From assembly GCA_934668515.1 (NCBI GenBank), contig CAKUNS010000009.1, positions 1-56,064 of the forward strand: 56,064 nucleotides of DNA, read 5' to 3'. Below the pieces are notes generated by a model. That model was not told the origin of the DNA. It worked only from the letters and a program-made list of their open reading frames with translations, and searched no databases. Below are positions 18,355-27,032 of the stretch, piece by piece. Positions within the stretch are counted from its first letter, which is position 1. Every line of letters begins with the position of its first letter. Source of the DNA: an uncultured Eggerthellaceae bacterium. GTDB lineage: Bacteria; Actinomycetota; Coriobacteriia; Coriobacteriales; Eggerthellaceae. Made by a program: the position numbers and the translations under genes.

Positions 18355-18798
18355 GTAATTCTCTCCTTGTTAACTAGGGATGCCTACCATCAAATGTCTC
18401 GGGGTGATGGCATGCTACGCGATTGCGCGATGAGAATAATAGACTGGCGTGGTGTTTCAACGTGCATGAATGACCATTTAATCCTTCCCTTCACAGTATT
18501 TTAACGAATTATGTTTGGTTGCATCGGTTTAACTGAATTTAACTGCAGCCTACTAAAGAGATCATTTGCTAGCGTAGAGCCAGGTTGTCTGCCATGCAGC
18601 TAGTTAGCTTGCCACCGCGGAGCCCGGTTATCTGTCATGCAACTATCCAGATATTGAAAAGGCGTAAGCGCAGTTCCTTCGCAGAAACTTTCAGCGCCGC
18701 CTCGTTCTGCTAGTATTCCAGCCATGAATGGAGGCCCTTTAGAGCATTGAGCGTTCGCCAAAGGGCCGGCATCAATCTGCAATGAAAAGAGGCTTCAA
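18355..18798. other. long intergenic region upstream of metY
   Basis: 444 bases without a supported gene. It contains the divergent start of the MFS gene, an AT-rich stretch at 18470-18560, a 43-bp imperfect tandem duplication (18566-18651), and a GGCCCTTT/AAAGGGCC hairpin at 18734-18761 just ahead of metY. A short minus-strand open frame at 18600-18782 has no ribosome-binding site and is not called. Confidence 0.5.
18566..18651. repeat. imperfect 43-bp tandem duplication
   Basis: Two adjacent copies (18566-18608 and 18609-18651). The best core, GAGCCAGGTTGTCTGCCATG and onward for 27 bases, matches the second copy at 22 of 27 positions. The 43-bp period is about four helical turns, and it lies 150-230 bp upstream of metY, so a duplicated operator is possible. 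Confidence 0.6.
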
Positions 18799-20076
18799 AT
18801 GACCAGGATCGGCACCACGTGCGTACAGGGCGGCTACTCGCCGAACAGCGGAGAACCTCGCCAGATCCCCATCGTGCAATCGACCACGTTCAAATATGAC
18901 ACGTCCGCCCAAATGGGAAAGCTCTTCGATCTTGAAGAATCAGGCTATTTCTACTCCCGCCTGCAAAACCCCACGAACGACACCGTCGCCGCGCGCATCG
19001 CTCAACTTGAAGGCGGCACAAGCGCTATGCTCACCTCGTCAGGCCAGGCGGCGAACTTCTTCGCCTTGTTCAACCTTGCCGCAAACGGAGATCACGTTGT
19101 GGCAAGCTCCGCTATTTATGGCGGCTCCTACAACCTACTGGCCGTCACCATGAAACGCATGGGGCTTGAAACCACGTTCGTATCACCCGACTGCACCGAA
19201 GAAGAACTTGAGGCTGCATTCCATTCGAACACCAAAGCCGTATACGGAGAAACGATCGCAAATCCCGCTCTTGCCGTTTTGGATATCGAGAAGTTCGCCA
19301 AAGCGGCTCACGCACACGGCGTACCGCTGATCGTTGACAATACGTTCGCAACGCCCATTAACTGCAGACCCATTGAATGGGGCGCTGACATCGTGACGCA
19401 TTCCACCACCAAATACATGGACGGCCATGCTGCCGCATTGGGCGGCGCCATCGTCGACGGCGGGAATTTCGACTGGCTTGCACAAGCAGATAAATTCCCG
19501 GATTTCTGCACGCCTGACGAAAGCTACCACGGCGTTGTTTTCGCCGAGAAATTCGGCAAAGAAGGCGCGTTCATCACTAAGGCCACTACGCAGCTGATGC
19601 GCGACTTCGGCTCTATCCAGTCGCCCCAAAACGCCTTCTACCTTGCGCTTGGCCTTGAAAGCCTTCACGTACGCATGGCACAGCATTGCAAAAACGGCTT
19701 GGCGGTGGCGCAGTTCCTGCAAGCCAACCCCCTTGTCGAATGGGTGCGCTATCCTGATTTGCCGGGCGACCGCTATCACGACCTTCAGCAGAAGTACTTG
19801 CCCAACGGCTCATGCGGCGTAGTGAGCTTTGGCGTGGCGGGCGGCCGCGACCAAGCTGAGGCCCTGATGTCGCGCTTGAAGGTCGCGCAGGTCGAAACCC
19901 ACGTCGCCGATTCGCATACGTGCTGCTTGCACCCCGCATCAACCACGCATCGCCAGATGACCGACGAAGAGCTTCAAGCGGCAGGCGTCGAGCCCAACCT
20001 CGTGCGCTTCAGCTGCGGACTTGAAGACACCGACGACATTCTGGAAGACCTCGATCAGGCGCTTAAGAGCCTGTAA
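18799..20076 (+). CDS. metY: O-acetylhomoserine sulfhydrylase / Cys-Met metabolism PLP enzyme
   Basis: 425 residues, the length of MetY. A PLP enzyme that makes homocysteine from O-acetylhomoserine and sulfide. Motifs: YSRLQNPTNDTVAARIAQLEGG, SGQAANFFALFNL, SSAIYGGSYNLL, VDNTFATP, HSTTKYMDGHA with the PLP-binding lysine, and the insertion CTPDESYHGVVFAEKFG typical of MetY. The related methionine gamma-lyase cannot be fully excluded. The start has a GAGGC site. It ends at a large terminator shared with the symporter gene. Confidence 0.88.
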   Translation: MTRIGTTCVQGGYSPNSGEPRQIPIVQSTTFKYDTSAQMGKLFDLEESGYFYSRLQNPTNDTVAARIAQLEGGTSAMLTSSGQAANFFALFNLAANGDHVVASSAIYGGSYNLLAVTMKRMGLETTFVSPDCTEEELEAAFHSNTKAVYGETIANPALAVLDIEKFAKAAHAHGVPLIVDNTFATPINCRPIEWGADIVTHSTTKYMDGHAAALGGAIVDGGNFDWLAQADKFPDFCTPDESYHGVVFAEKFGKEGAFITKATTQLMRDFGSIQSPQNAFYLALGLESLHVRMAQHCKNGLAVAQFLQANPLVEWVRYPDLPGDRYHDLQQKYLPNGSCGVVSFGVAGGRDQAEALMSRLKVAQVETHVADSHTCCLHPASTTHRQMTDEELQAAGVEPNLVRFSCGLEDTDDILEDLDQALKSL

Positions 20077-20144
20077 ACAACGAAGCCGCACGGGCGAAAG
20101 CCCCATTCGCATCGAGTGAAGAACAGAAAGCAGGCTGCAAAAAG

Positions 20145-20185
20145 GCCCACCGCGACGATCCGATCATGAGAATCCCGCGGTGGGC
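20145..20185. terminator. bidirectional terminator between metY and the alanine-type symporter
   Basis: Ten-base arms GCCCACCGCG / CGCGGTGGGC around a 21-base loop; the minus strand continues CTTTTTGC and the plus strand TTAACTGTT. Confidence 0.75.
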
Positions 20186-20264
20186 TTAACTGTTGTCCGA
20201 GCTATGAGAAAACCGGCCAACGTCAAAAAACGAAGCCGCACCTAAAAACGAGCATCATCTGCTA

Positions 20265-21704
20265 CTAAGCCTTCTTGCGAACAAAAACGCTTTGGTCTTC
20301 GAGGGTGTGGATCTTGTCGTCCACTTCCTCATCGATGTTGCCGTCGTACACATAGTGCTGCGTTTCTTTGCCGACGATACCCGCCATAAGGAAGACCATC
20401 AGAATGTTCGGCAAAGCCATAAGCGCATTGGCGATGTCGGTTGCCGTCCATGCGATATCGCCCACGCCAATACCACCCAAAAAGCCCGCGCAAATGCAAA
20501 GCGCAAGGTAAAGCGACACATGGCGACGGCCGAACAGATACGTGACCACGCGATTGCCGTAATAACTCCAACCAAGGATGGTTGAGTACGCGAACGTAAG
20601 AATTCCCAGCATCAAAACAGGCGTACCCACATAAGGAATGGTGCTGAACACCGCGTTGGCCAACGATGCGCCGTTGGTCACGTGCATGTCGGTAACCAAG
20701 GTAGGATGTGCGATCATGGTGCTGACGATAACGAACGCCGTAAGCAGGCAGATGACAACGGTGCACCAGAACACACTGGTCATAGCAACCAACGCCTGAC
20801 GCGCCGGGTTCTTGGAAGACGCTGCGGCGGCGATGATAGGCTGCGTGCCAAGACCGGCCTCGTTCGAGAAAAGACCGCGCGCGCATCCGAACTGCAGCGC
20901 CATCATAATACCGCTGCCCACCGCGCCGCCGAATGCGGCCTTGGGCGTCAAAGCGCACTCGAAGATCAGAACCACGGTGTCCCACAAAAGCGGTGCGTTG
21001 CAGATAAGAATGTAGATGCAGCCCAAAATATAAGCGGCACCCATGATGGGCACCAGCTTCTCGCAAATAGACGAGATACGCTGAAGTCCGCCGTAGATGA
21101 TGATCAGAGCGCTGCCGCACACGATAGAGGCGACAACCCAGGGCTCGACGCCTAGGTTCACCTGAAAAACGCTGGTGATGGAGCTAGTCTGCACGGCGTA
21201 GCCGATGCCGAAAATGGAGAACAGCGCGAACACCGAAAACCAAATGGCCATGAACTTAGCCCACCACGGCACCGTTCCGTCTTCGCGCTTGAAGCGCTGC
21301 TCCCAGACATGCATGGCGCCGCCCATCATCTCGCCACGCACGTCCTTAACGCGGTACTTCATAGAGGCGAACACTTCAACGTATTTGGTGGCCATACCCA
21401 AAATACCCGTCAACCACATCCACAGCACAGCACCCGGGCCGCCCGACAAAATCGCGGTGGCCACGCCCACGATGGAGCCCGTACCAAGCGTCGAGGCCAG
21501 GGACGTAACCATGGCGCCAAAGTTGCTAAGATCGCCTTCGGCCTTATCGTCGCTGGTCAGAGACAATTTCAAAGCAAGAGGAAGCTTACGCTGAATGAAC
21601 TTCGTCTTATACGTGGTGTATAGATGGCACCCCAAAAGCAAGATGATCAACGGCGGACCCCAAATTACCGCGTCGATGCTGTTCAAAACCGAAACGAAAT
21701 CCAT
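20265..21704 (-). CDS. alanine/glycine:cation symporter (AGCS family)
   Basis: 479 residues with about eleven helices. AGCS signatures are clear: SNFGAMVTSLASTLGTGSIVGVA, GGPGAVLWMWLTGILGMATKYVE, and CARGLFSNEAGLGTQPI. It imports alanine or glycine with Na+ across the cytoplasmic membrane. The acidic C-terminal tail (IDEEVDDKIHTLED) is soluble. Start ATG at 21704 follows AAAGAAGG. A folded leader lies just upstream of the ribosome-binding site. The gene stands alone between terminator 20145-20185 and its promoter. Confidence 0.92.
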   Translation of the reverse strand: MDFVSVLNSIDAVIWGPPLIILLLGCHLYTTYKTKFIQRKLPLALKLSLTSDDKAEGDLSNFGAMVTSLASTLGTGSIVGVATAILSGGPGAVLWMWLTGILGMATKYVEVFASMKYRVKDVRGEMMGGAMHVWEQRFKREDGTVPWWAKFMAIWFSVFALFSIFGIGYAVQTSSITSVFQVNLGVEPWVVASIVCGSALIIIYGGLQRISSICEKLVPIMGAAYILGCIYILICNAPLLWDTVVLIFECALTPKAAFGGAVGSGIMMALQFGCARGLFSNEAGLGTQPIIAAAASSKNPARQALVAMTSVFWCTVVICLLTAFVIVSTMIAHPTLVTDMHVTNGASLANAVFSTIPYVGTPVLMLGILTFAYSTILGWSYYGNRVVTYLFGRRHVSLYLALCICAGFLGGIGVGDIAWTATDIANALMALPNILMVFLMAGIVGKETQHYVYDGNIDEEVDDKIHTLEDQSVFVRKKA

Positions 21705-21726
21705 TCGCGCCTTCTTTCAAATGCAC

Positions 21727-21782
21727 GTCGAGGCTCAAGGGGTTCCCGCCCAGCAGCGGTGTTCCCGTCAACTTGAAGCGAC
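21727..21782 (-). promoter_or_regulatory. structured 5' leader of the alanine-type symporter
   Basis: The minus-strand transcript can form one long hairpin: GUCG (21782-21779) pairs with CGAC (21730-21727), UUCAAG with CUUGAG, GGG with CCC, and an apical CCGC/GCGG closes a UGCUGG loop. An internal AACA/GAA loop sits between the last two helices. A TTGACT...TTTTAT promoter-like pair is upstream near 21800-21830. No U-tract follows, so translational or protein-mediated control is more likely than termination. No known riboswitch core recognised. Confidence 0.4.
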
Positions 21783-21902
21783 GGCGCAATTTCAGAAACA
21801 TAAAATATAGCAGATGGCCGTCAGTCAAAGATGAAATGCGTGTTAACGCTTCTTTGTAAGCCGTATACTCATCGGTAAGGAAATGTCTGAAAGGATTCCG
21901 TG

Positions 21903-23063
21903 ATGGACGAGAACCTGTTCACCGAGCTTGACAAAATCGAACCGAATATGAAGGAGTGGTTTGCCTGGCTACATGAAAACGCAGAGCTTTCTGGTCATGA
22001 GGTCAATACCGCAGCCTACGTTGCCGATCTTCTTGAATCGTGGGGTTACGACGTCACTCGAAACGTCGGCGAGAACGGCGTTGTCGCCACATTGAAACGC
22101 GGCTCGGGCGCTCACTCCATCGGCCTGCGAGCCGATATGGATGCACTGCCCGTCCAAGAAGACGGAACCTGCAGGGTGACCAGCAAAACCCCCGGCGTTT
22201 CGCATATGTGCGGTCACGACGGTCATATGGCCATGCTGCTAGGTGCTGCGCGCTACCTCGCTGAATCGGGAAATTTCAACGGAACTTTAACCTTGGTTTT
22301 CCAGCCCGCCGAAGAAAACTTTTCAGGCGCACAGAAGATGATCGACGACGGGCTGTTCGAGCACTTCCCCGTTGAAGCCATGTTCGGCCTTCACAACTCG
22401 CCCTCATACCCAACCGGCAAGGTTTATTTAGGCGCCGGCCCCATTCTTACTGCTTCAGACCATGTTCGCATCATCGTTCACGGTAAAGGTGCGCATGGCG
22501 CATTTCCCCACGCCGGATGCGACCCCATTGTTGCCGCATCTTCCATTGTCATGGCTCTTCAAAGCGTGATCTCGTGCAATCTCGATCCGCGCGATACCGG
22601 CGTCATCACTGTCGGGAAGTTCCAAGCTGGCACTGCCGAGAACATCATCCCCAACGAGGCGACGCTCGACTTGTCCATTCGATCGGCAACGCACGAAGGC
22701 CGCGAGGTCATTCTGAACCATGTGAAAACCATTGCCGAAATGCAAGCAGCTTCTTATGGGGCGAGTGCTGAACTCCAACATATCCGCCATGGAGCTGTGG
22801 TGGTTAACGATGCGGCGCTGCACGATCGTCTGGTTGGCATCCTTACGCCGCGCCTGGGCAGCGAAAACGTCGACCCTGTCGGATTCAAAGAAATGGCCAG
22901 CGAAGATTTCGCCTTCTACGGCGACCACGTCCCCAGTTTCTACGGTTTCCTGGGAATCGGCGATTCAAAGGTGAACCATAACCCCGGCTACACCTTCAAC
23001 GAAGATGCCTTGGTGTCGGGAGCAGCTTATTGGATCGCCATCGCCGAAGGTCTCCTTCGCTAA
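21903..23063 (+). CDS. M20D family amidohydrolase (N-acyl-amino-acid / hippurate hydrolase type)
   Basis: 386 residues. A di-metal peptidase-fold amidohydrolase that removes an acyl group from N-acyl amino acids. Metal ligands and catalytic residues are seen in LRADMDALPV, SHMCGHDGHMAMLLGAA, FQPAEENFSGAQ, FGLHNSP and the late EDFAFY. The internal lid domain includes the GKGAHGAFPHAGCDPI motif. I chose the ATG at 21903 (AAAGGA site seven bases away); a GTG sits directly before it. It is divergent from the alanine symporter and convergent with an MFS gene, so it may feed amino acids released outside or from conjugates. Confidence 0.9.
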   Translation: MDENLFTELDKIEPNMKEWFAWLHENAELSGHEVNTAAYVADLLESWGYDVTRNVGENGVVATLKRGSGAHSIGLRADMDALPVQEDGTCRVTSKTPGVSHMCGHDGHMAMLLGAARYLAESGNFNGTLTLVFQPAEENFSGAQKMIDDGLFEHFPVEAMFGLHNSPSYPTGKVYLGAGPILTASDHVRIIVHGKGAHGAFPHAGCDPIVAASSIVMALQSVISCNLDPRDTGVITVGKFQAGTAENIIPNEATLDLSIRSATHEGREVILNHVKTIAEMQAASYGASAELQHIRHGAVVVNDAALHDRLVGILTPRLGSENVDPVGFKEMASEDFAFYGDHVPSFYGFLGIGDSKVNHNPGYTFNEDALVSGAAYWIAIAEGLLR

Positions 23064-23085
23064 AAACCGCTCTCTAAACAGGAGA

Positions 23086-23141
23086 AACGCCCCACCCCCA
23101 CGCTCGGACCGCGCGCGTCCGGCACTATGGGATGGGGCGTT
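23086..23141. terminator. bidirectional terminator between the M20 hydrolase and MFS genes
   Basis: AACGCCCCA/TGGGGCGTT arms enclose a second hairpin, CGGACCGCGCGCGTCCGG; the plus strand continues CTTGTTTTG. Confidence 0.7.
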
Positions 23142-23183
23142 CTTGTTTTGAGCTGGAGCAGCCAGACGGTGCTGAACCAAACC

Positions 23184-24461
23184 TTACTTCTCGGTCCATT
23201 CATAGGCGCCGATCTTTGAGCAGGCGAACAGTCCGAGCGCGCCGCAAAGAAGCGAGAAAACAATCGCCGCGACGAACATGAGGTCGTAGCCATTGGGCAT
23301 ATCGACGATAACGCCCCAGAACTCGGTCGCGAACGCAAAAGACAACGTCACGAACACGATTCGACGCGAATTGAGTTCGCCAAAGCAACGCGATCCGAAC
23401 ACCGAGCGAAGAAGCAGCGGGGCATGAACGGCATTGCAAGAATACAAACCACCGAATAGGAACGACCCGATAGCCACCGCAACCAAACCGAATGGAGCAA
23501 GCCACATGATCAAAAGACCGGCGATTCCGCAAGCGACGCCAACGCCAATGCCAAGCTTAGGATGACGGTCGGACAGCGACCCCAAGAACACCTTTCCTAA
23601 CGCCTGACCGATCATGCACGCAGCGGCAACTGCTCCCGCCGAGGCAACAACCTCGGGGATAGTCGACGCCTGGCAGTACGACGCGAAATACTGGTACACC
23701 GTCTGGCAAATCGACAGCATGAACGAGAACATCGCGATAGCCAAAAACGCGATCGTCTTGGTTGCAGTGTTGGCGGAGACACCCAGAACAGGTGCTGCGG
23801 CAACTTCTCCGGACGCCTGCTTTTCAGGCTGCTCCTCGGCGCCAAAAGGCAGCATACCCAAATCGGAGGGCCGGCTGCGCATGAAGAAGAATGCAAAAGG
23901 AAGAGCAACAACAAGAATCAGACAGCCGAAAACGAAGTAACCCGTGCGCCAACCTTCAACCGAAAGAGAGCACAGCGACGCGCCAACGATGTTGAAAATC
24001 GCACCGCCGATGCCGGAAGCTGCCGCGCCGATGCCAATAAAGAGACCGACGTTCTTCACGCACCAGCGATCCATGAGCAAAGGCGTGCCCAAGAACATGA
24101 TCGGCGTTAGGGCGATGCCCAAAACAACCCCGGCAGCGTAGAACATCCAAATTGCCGTGAAAGAAGACATGAGGATGTACGTGATGCCCGCAAGAAGAAC
24201 AGCGACGGACATGAAGTATCGCAGGTTCACGCGATCCATGATCTTGCCGCACAGCGGAAGATACACCATTGCCGTGATATTGATGATGCTGAAATAAAGC
24301 GTGAACTCGGCTTTGGGCACACCGAAGTAATTCGACACGGGCGTGAAGAACACTCCGGGGCAATTCATGATCATGGCGCCAGGCAGACCGGTCACGATAA
24401 CGCACGCTAGTAGAACGAGGTATGCGTAATGAAACCTCGACTTCCTTTTTTCGTTATTCAA
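23184..24461 (-). CDS. MFS permease (OFA/monocarboxylate-like)
   Basis: 425 residues, twelve predicted helices, with the long central loop FMRSRPSDLGMLPFGAEEQPEK. GLPGAMIMNCPGVFFTPVSNYFGV in helix 1 and LCGKIMDRVNLRYFM after helix 2 resemble the oxalate-formate antiporter/monocarboxylate branch. The substrate is not determinable. The longest frame starts at a TTG (24461), with only a weak AAGAAAG upstream, so the start is uncertain by a few residues. Convergent with the M20 hydrolase, divergent from rsmJ. Confidence 0.78.
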   Translation of the reverse strand: MNNEKRKSRFHYAYLVLLACVIVTGLPGAMIMNCPGVFFTPVSNYFGVPKAEFTLYFSIINITAMVYLPLCGKIMDRVNLRYFMSVAVLLAGITYILMSSFTAIWMFYAAGVVLGIALTPIMFLGTPLLMDRWCVKNVGLFIGIGAAASGIGGAIFNIVGASLCSLSVEGWRTGYFVFGCLILVVALPFAFFFMRSRPSDLGMLPFGAEEQPEKQASGEVAAAPVLGVSANTATKTIAFLAIAMFSFMLSICQTVYQYFASYCQASTIPEVVASAGAVAAACMIGQALGKVFLGSLSDRHPKLGIGVGVACGIAGLLIMWLAPFGLVAVAIGSFLFGGLYSCNAVHAPLLLRSVFGSRCFGELNSRRIVFVTLSFAFATEFWGVIVDMPNGYDLMFVAAIVFSLLCGALGLFACSKIGAYEWTEK

Positions 24462-24541
24462 CTGTCGTTCGCTTTCTTACCGATATCTAATCATTCATGT
24501 CACCTAGAATAACGAGCTAGCAGAAAAAAGCTAGGCAACGA

Positions 24542-25306
24542 GTGAGTTCTGGGCAAATGATAAATGAGCTTGCATCAATCAAACACGCGCAACCCGAATC
24601 GCAGCCTGCGGTGTCTTTGGAGCAAACCCCAAATGGACTTACCCTTGTAGGCGAGGGCATGGAGCTTCGGGGCGATTTCTCGAAGATGCTCAAGCGCGTG
24701 AAACCTGGAAAGCTGCAGACGGAGCTCCTGATCAAGGCAGCGAAAATCAAACGCTCGAGCGAGGATGCCGCTGGCGAAAACGTCCGTCTCCCCCTTGCAA
24801 TCGACGCCACCGCGGGACTTGGCGAAGACTCGTTCCTTCTTGCCGCCGCAGGTTTCGATGTGGTTATGTTCGAGCGCGACGAAACGATCGCCGCCCTCCT
24901 TGCCGACGCGCTTACCCGCGCGCAAAACGACCCGGCAACCGCCGAAATCGCCTCCCGCATGCTACTTGCAACCGAAGATAGCATCGCGGCGCTTGGCGAA
25001 TGGGCGAACGCCCGCCCCAATCAAAAGCCCGACGTGATCCTGCTTGACCCCATGTTTCCCAAGCGAACGAAAAGCGCGTCGGTGAAGAAGAAGTTCCAGC
25101 TTCTGCATGAACTGGAGTCGCCGTGTTCGGAAGAAGAGCCCCTGCTGAAAGCTGCATTTTCTGCCAATCCCAGCAAGATCGTGATCAAGCGCCCCGCGAA
25201 AGGCCCTCATCTTGCAGGAGTCAAACCAAGTTATTCCGTTTCTGGGAAAGCCGTGCGCTATGACGTTATCGTGACGGCGCAGACACGCGACCCCTTTTCC
25301 CACTAG
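24542..25306 (+). CDS. rsmJ: 16S rRNA (guanine1516-N2)-methyltransferase RsmJ
   Basis: 254 residues, the RsmJ length. The SAM-binding motif is IDATAGLGEDSFLLAAAGFDVVMFERDE, followed by the RsmJ-specific catalytic stretch VILLDPMFPKRTKSASVKKK and the C-terminal KIVIKRPAKGPHLAG. It methylates the small-subunit rRNA in the cytoplasm. Reading starts at a GTG (24542) with CTAGG six bases upstream; an ATG at 24557 is a possible alternative. The VanZ-like gene follows ten bases after the stop and is probably co-transcribed. Confidence 0.9.
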   Translation: MSSGQMINELASIKHAQPESQPAVSLEQTPNGLTLVGEGMELRGDFSKMLKRVKPGKLQTELLIKAAKIKRSSEDAAGENVRLPLAIDATAGLGEDSFLLAAAGFDVVMFERDETIAALLADALTRAQNDPATAEIASRMLLATEDSIAALGEWANARPNQKPDVILLDPMFPKRTKSASVKKKFQLLHELESPCSEEEPLLKAAFSANPSKIVIKRPAKGPHLAGVKPSYSVSGKAVRYDVIVTAQTRDPFSH

Positions 25307-25316
25307 ACTCGAAGAT

Positions 25317-25778
25317 ATGAATCGACTGAAATCAAAACTCGAAAGCAATGCCCTGCTGTTCTCTTGGCTTGCCGTAGCCTTCATGGCCATGTTCATCTTC
25401 GTGATGAGCGCTCGCAGCGGCTTTGAGATTGACAACAACACCGGCATCTTCACCGTTATCAAGAACGCGCTAAGTCAAGCTGCGCTTGCGATCGCGGGAC
25501 ACGATGTCGACGTAAGCCCCGTCGGCCACTTCTGCGAGTTCTTCGTCTTCGGCCTAGCGCTGCAAAACGCGCTTACGAAAACGCTTGGCAAACGCAAGGC
25601 ACCGGCTATCGCCATCATCGTCCTGGCCATCGCCCTTGCAAGCGCATATGGCGCCACCGATGAGTTCCACCAGCTCTTCGTGCCAGGACGCAGCTGCGAT
25701 CCCGCCGACTGGCTGGTTGACACCGTTGCCGCGACAATCGGTATCCTCTCCTTCAACGCAATGAAAAAACGCCGCTGA
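25317..25778 (+). CDS. VanZ family membrane protein
   Basis: 153 residues with four hydrophobic segments. The two VanZ signatures are present: VSPVGHFCEFFVFGLAL and GATDEFHQLFVPGRSCDPADWLVDTVAATIG, whose DExHQ...R..D residues cluster at the membrane surface. VanZ gives low-level teicoplanin resistance in enterococci, but chromosomal relatives are common and their reaction is unknown. It lies ten bases after rsmJ. Its last codons form the left arm of the terminator used by the purO-purH operon from the other side. Confidence 0.85.
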   Translation: MNRLKSKLESNALLFSWLAVAFMAMFIFVMSARSGFEIDNNTGIFTVIKNALSQAALAIAGHDVDVSPVGHFCEFFVFGLALQNALTKTLGKRKAPAIAIIVLAIALASAYGATDEFHQLFVPGRSCDPADWLVDTVAATIGILSFNAMKKRR

Positions 25779-25799
25779 TCAGCTTGATCAACGGCGTTT
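25767..25799. terminator. terminator of the purO-purH operon, overlapping the vanZ-like stop
   Basis: AAACGCCG/CGGCGTTT arms enclose a second pairing (CTGATCAGCTTGATCA); the minus strand continues TTTTTTCATTG. The plus-strand gene stops within the stem. Confidence 0.8.
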
Positions 25800-25841
25800 C
25801 GCATAAATAGCAGGTTTCGTGGTTGGCTACGCGACCCGATC

Positions 25842-27029
25842 CTAGTGATGGAACAAGCGCATGCCCGTGAATGCGATGGCGATGCCGTACTTGTCGGCAG
25901 TTTCGATGACGTCGTCATCGCGCATGGAGCCACCAGGCTCGACAATGTACTTGACGCCGGACTTATGAGCGCGTTCGACGTTGTCGCCAAACGGGAAGAA
26001 AGCGTCGGAGCCAAGGGTGACATCGGACTGCTGCGCGATCCACTCTTTCTTCTCAGCCAAGGTCAAAGGCTCGGGGCGCTCAGTGAACCACTTCTGCCAC
26101 TCGCCATCGGCCAAAACGTCCTCGTACTCGTCAGACGTGTAAACATCAATAGCGTTGTCGCGGTTCGGACGGCGAATGTCCTCGACGAACTTCAGGCCCA
26201 AAACCTTCGGGTGCTGGCGCAGATACCAGTTGTCAGCTTTGTTGCCGGCAAGTCGCGTGCAATGGATGCGGCTTTGCTGGCCGGCGCCGACGCCCATTGC
26301 CAAGCCGTCCTTCACGTAGCACACGGAGTTCGACTGGGTGTACTTCAGCGTGATCTGAGCCACCACCATGTCGATCTTCGCCTGATCAGTGAGCTCTTTG
26401 TTCTGAGTGACGATGTTGTCAAGCTGGTCAGGGGTGATGGTGAAGTCGTTATGACCTTGCTCGAACGTCACGCCGAATACGTCCTTGCACTCAATGGGGG
26501 CACACACGTAGTCGGGGTCGATCTGGATGACGTTGTATTTGCCGCCCTTCTTGGTTTTCAAGATCTCAAGCGCCTCGTCGGTGAAGCCCGGGGCGATGAT
26601 GCCGTCAGAGACTTCCCACTTCAGGTAGTTGGCAACGTCAGCGTCGCATACATCGGAAAGAGCAGCCCAGTCGCCGTAGCTGCAAAGCCTGTCGGCGCCG
26701 CGAGCACGGATGTAAGCCGTGGCAATGGGAGAAAGCTCGTAGTCGGCAGGAACGTTGTCGACGAAGTACATCTGCCTGTCGATGTCGGTCAGAGGATGAG
26801 CAACGGCGGCACCAGCCGGAGAAACATGCTTGAAGGAAGCCGCCGAAGGGAGGCCGGTTGCAGCCTTCAGCTCGCGGACCAGCTGCCAAGAGTTGAAGGC
26901 ATCCAGGAAGTTGATGTAGCCGGGACGGCCGTTCAGCACCGCGACGGGCAGGTCGGATCCGTCCTTCATGAAGATACGTGCAGGCTTCTGATTAGGGTTG
27001 CAGCCGTACTTAAGCTCGAGCTCGTTCAT
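25842..27029 (-). CDS. purH: AICAR transformylase, stand-alone domain of PurH
   Basis: 395 residues. It adds the last carbon to AICAR using 10-formyl-tetrahydrofolate, the penultimate step of IMP synthesis. It starts directly with the transformylase domain (LELKYGCNPNQKPARIF) and has no N-terminal IMP cyclohydrolase domain, so it is about 60 percent of the usual PurH length. SFKHVSPAGAAVA carries the catalytic Lys-His pair and LKYTQSNSVCYV the nucleotide site. The missing activity is provided by the gene immediately upstream, three bases away, in the same ZTP-controlled operon. Confidence 0.93.
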   Translation of the reverse strand: MNELELKYGCNPNQKPARIFMKDGSDLPVAVLNGRPGYINFLDAFNSWQLVRELKAATGLPSAASFKHVSPAGAAVAHPLTDIDRQMYFVDNVPADYELSPIATAYIRARGADRLCSYGDWAALSDVCDADVANYLKWEVSDGIIAPGFTDEALEILKTKKGGKYNVIQIDPDYVCAPIECKDVFGVTFEQGHNDFTITPDQLDNIVTQNKELTDQAKIDMVVAQITLKYTQSNSVCYVKDGLAMGVGAGQQSRIHCTRLAGNKADNWYLRQHPKVLGLKFVEDIRRPNRDNAIDVYTSDEYEDVLADGEWQKWFTERPEPLTLAEKKEWIAQQSDVTLGSDAFFPFGDNVERAHKSGVKYIVEPGGSMRDDDVIETADKYGIAIAFTGMRLFHH

Positions 27030-27032
27030 CGT

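Noticed and set aside
18652..18798. SAM-type riboswitch upstream of metY
   Set aside because: The GGCCCTTT hairpin is present but none of the conserved SAM-I or SAM-II core sequences are.
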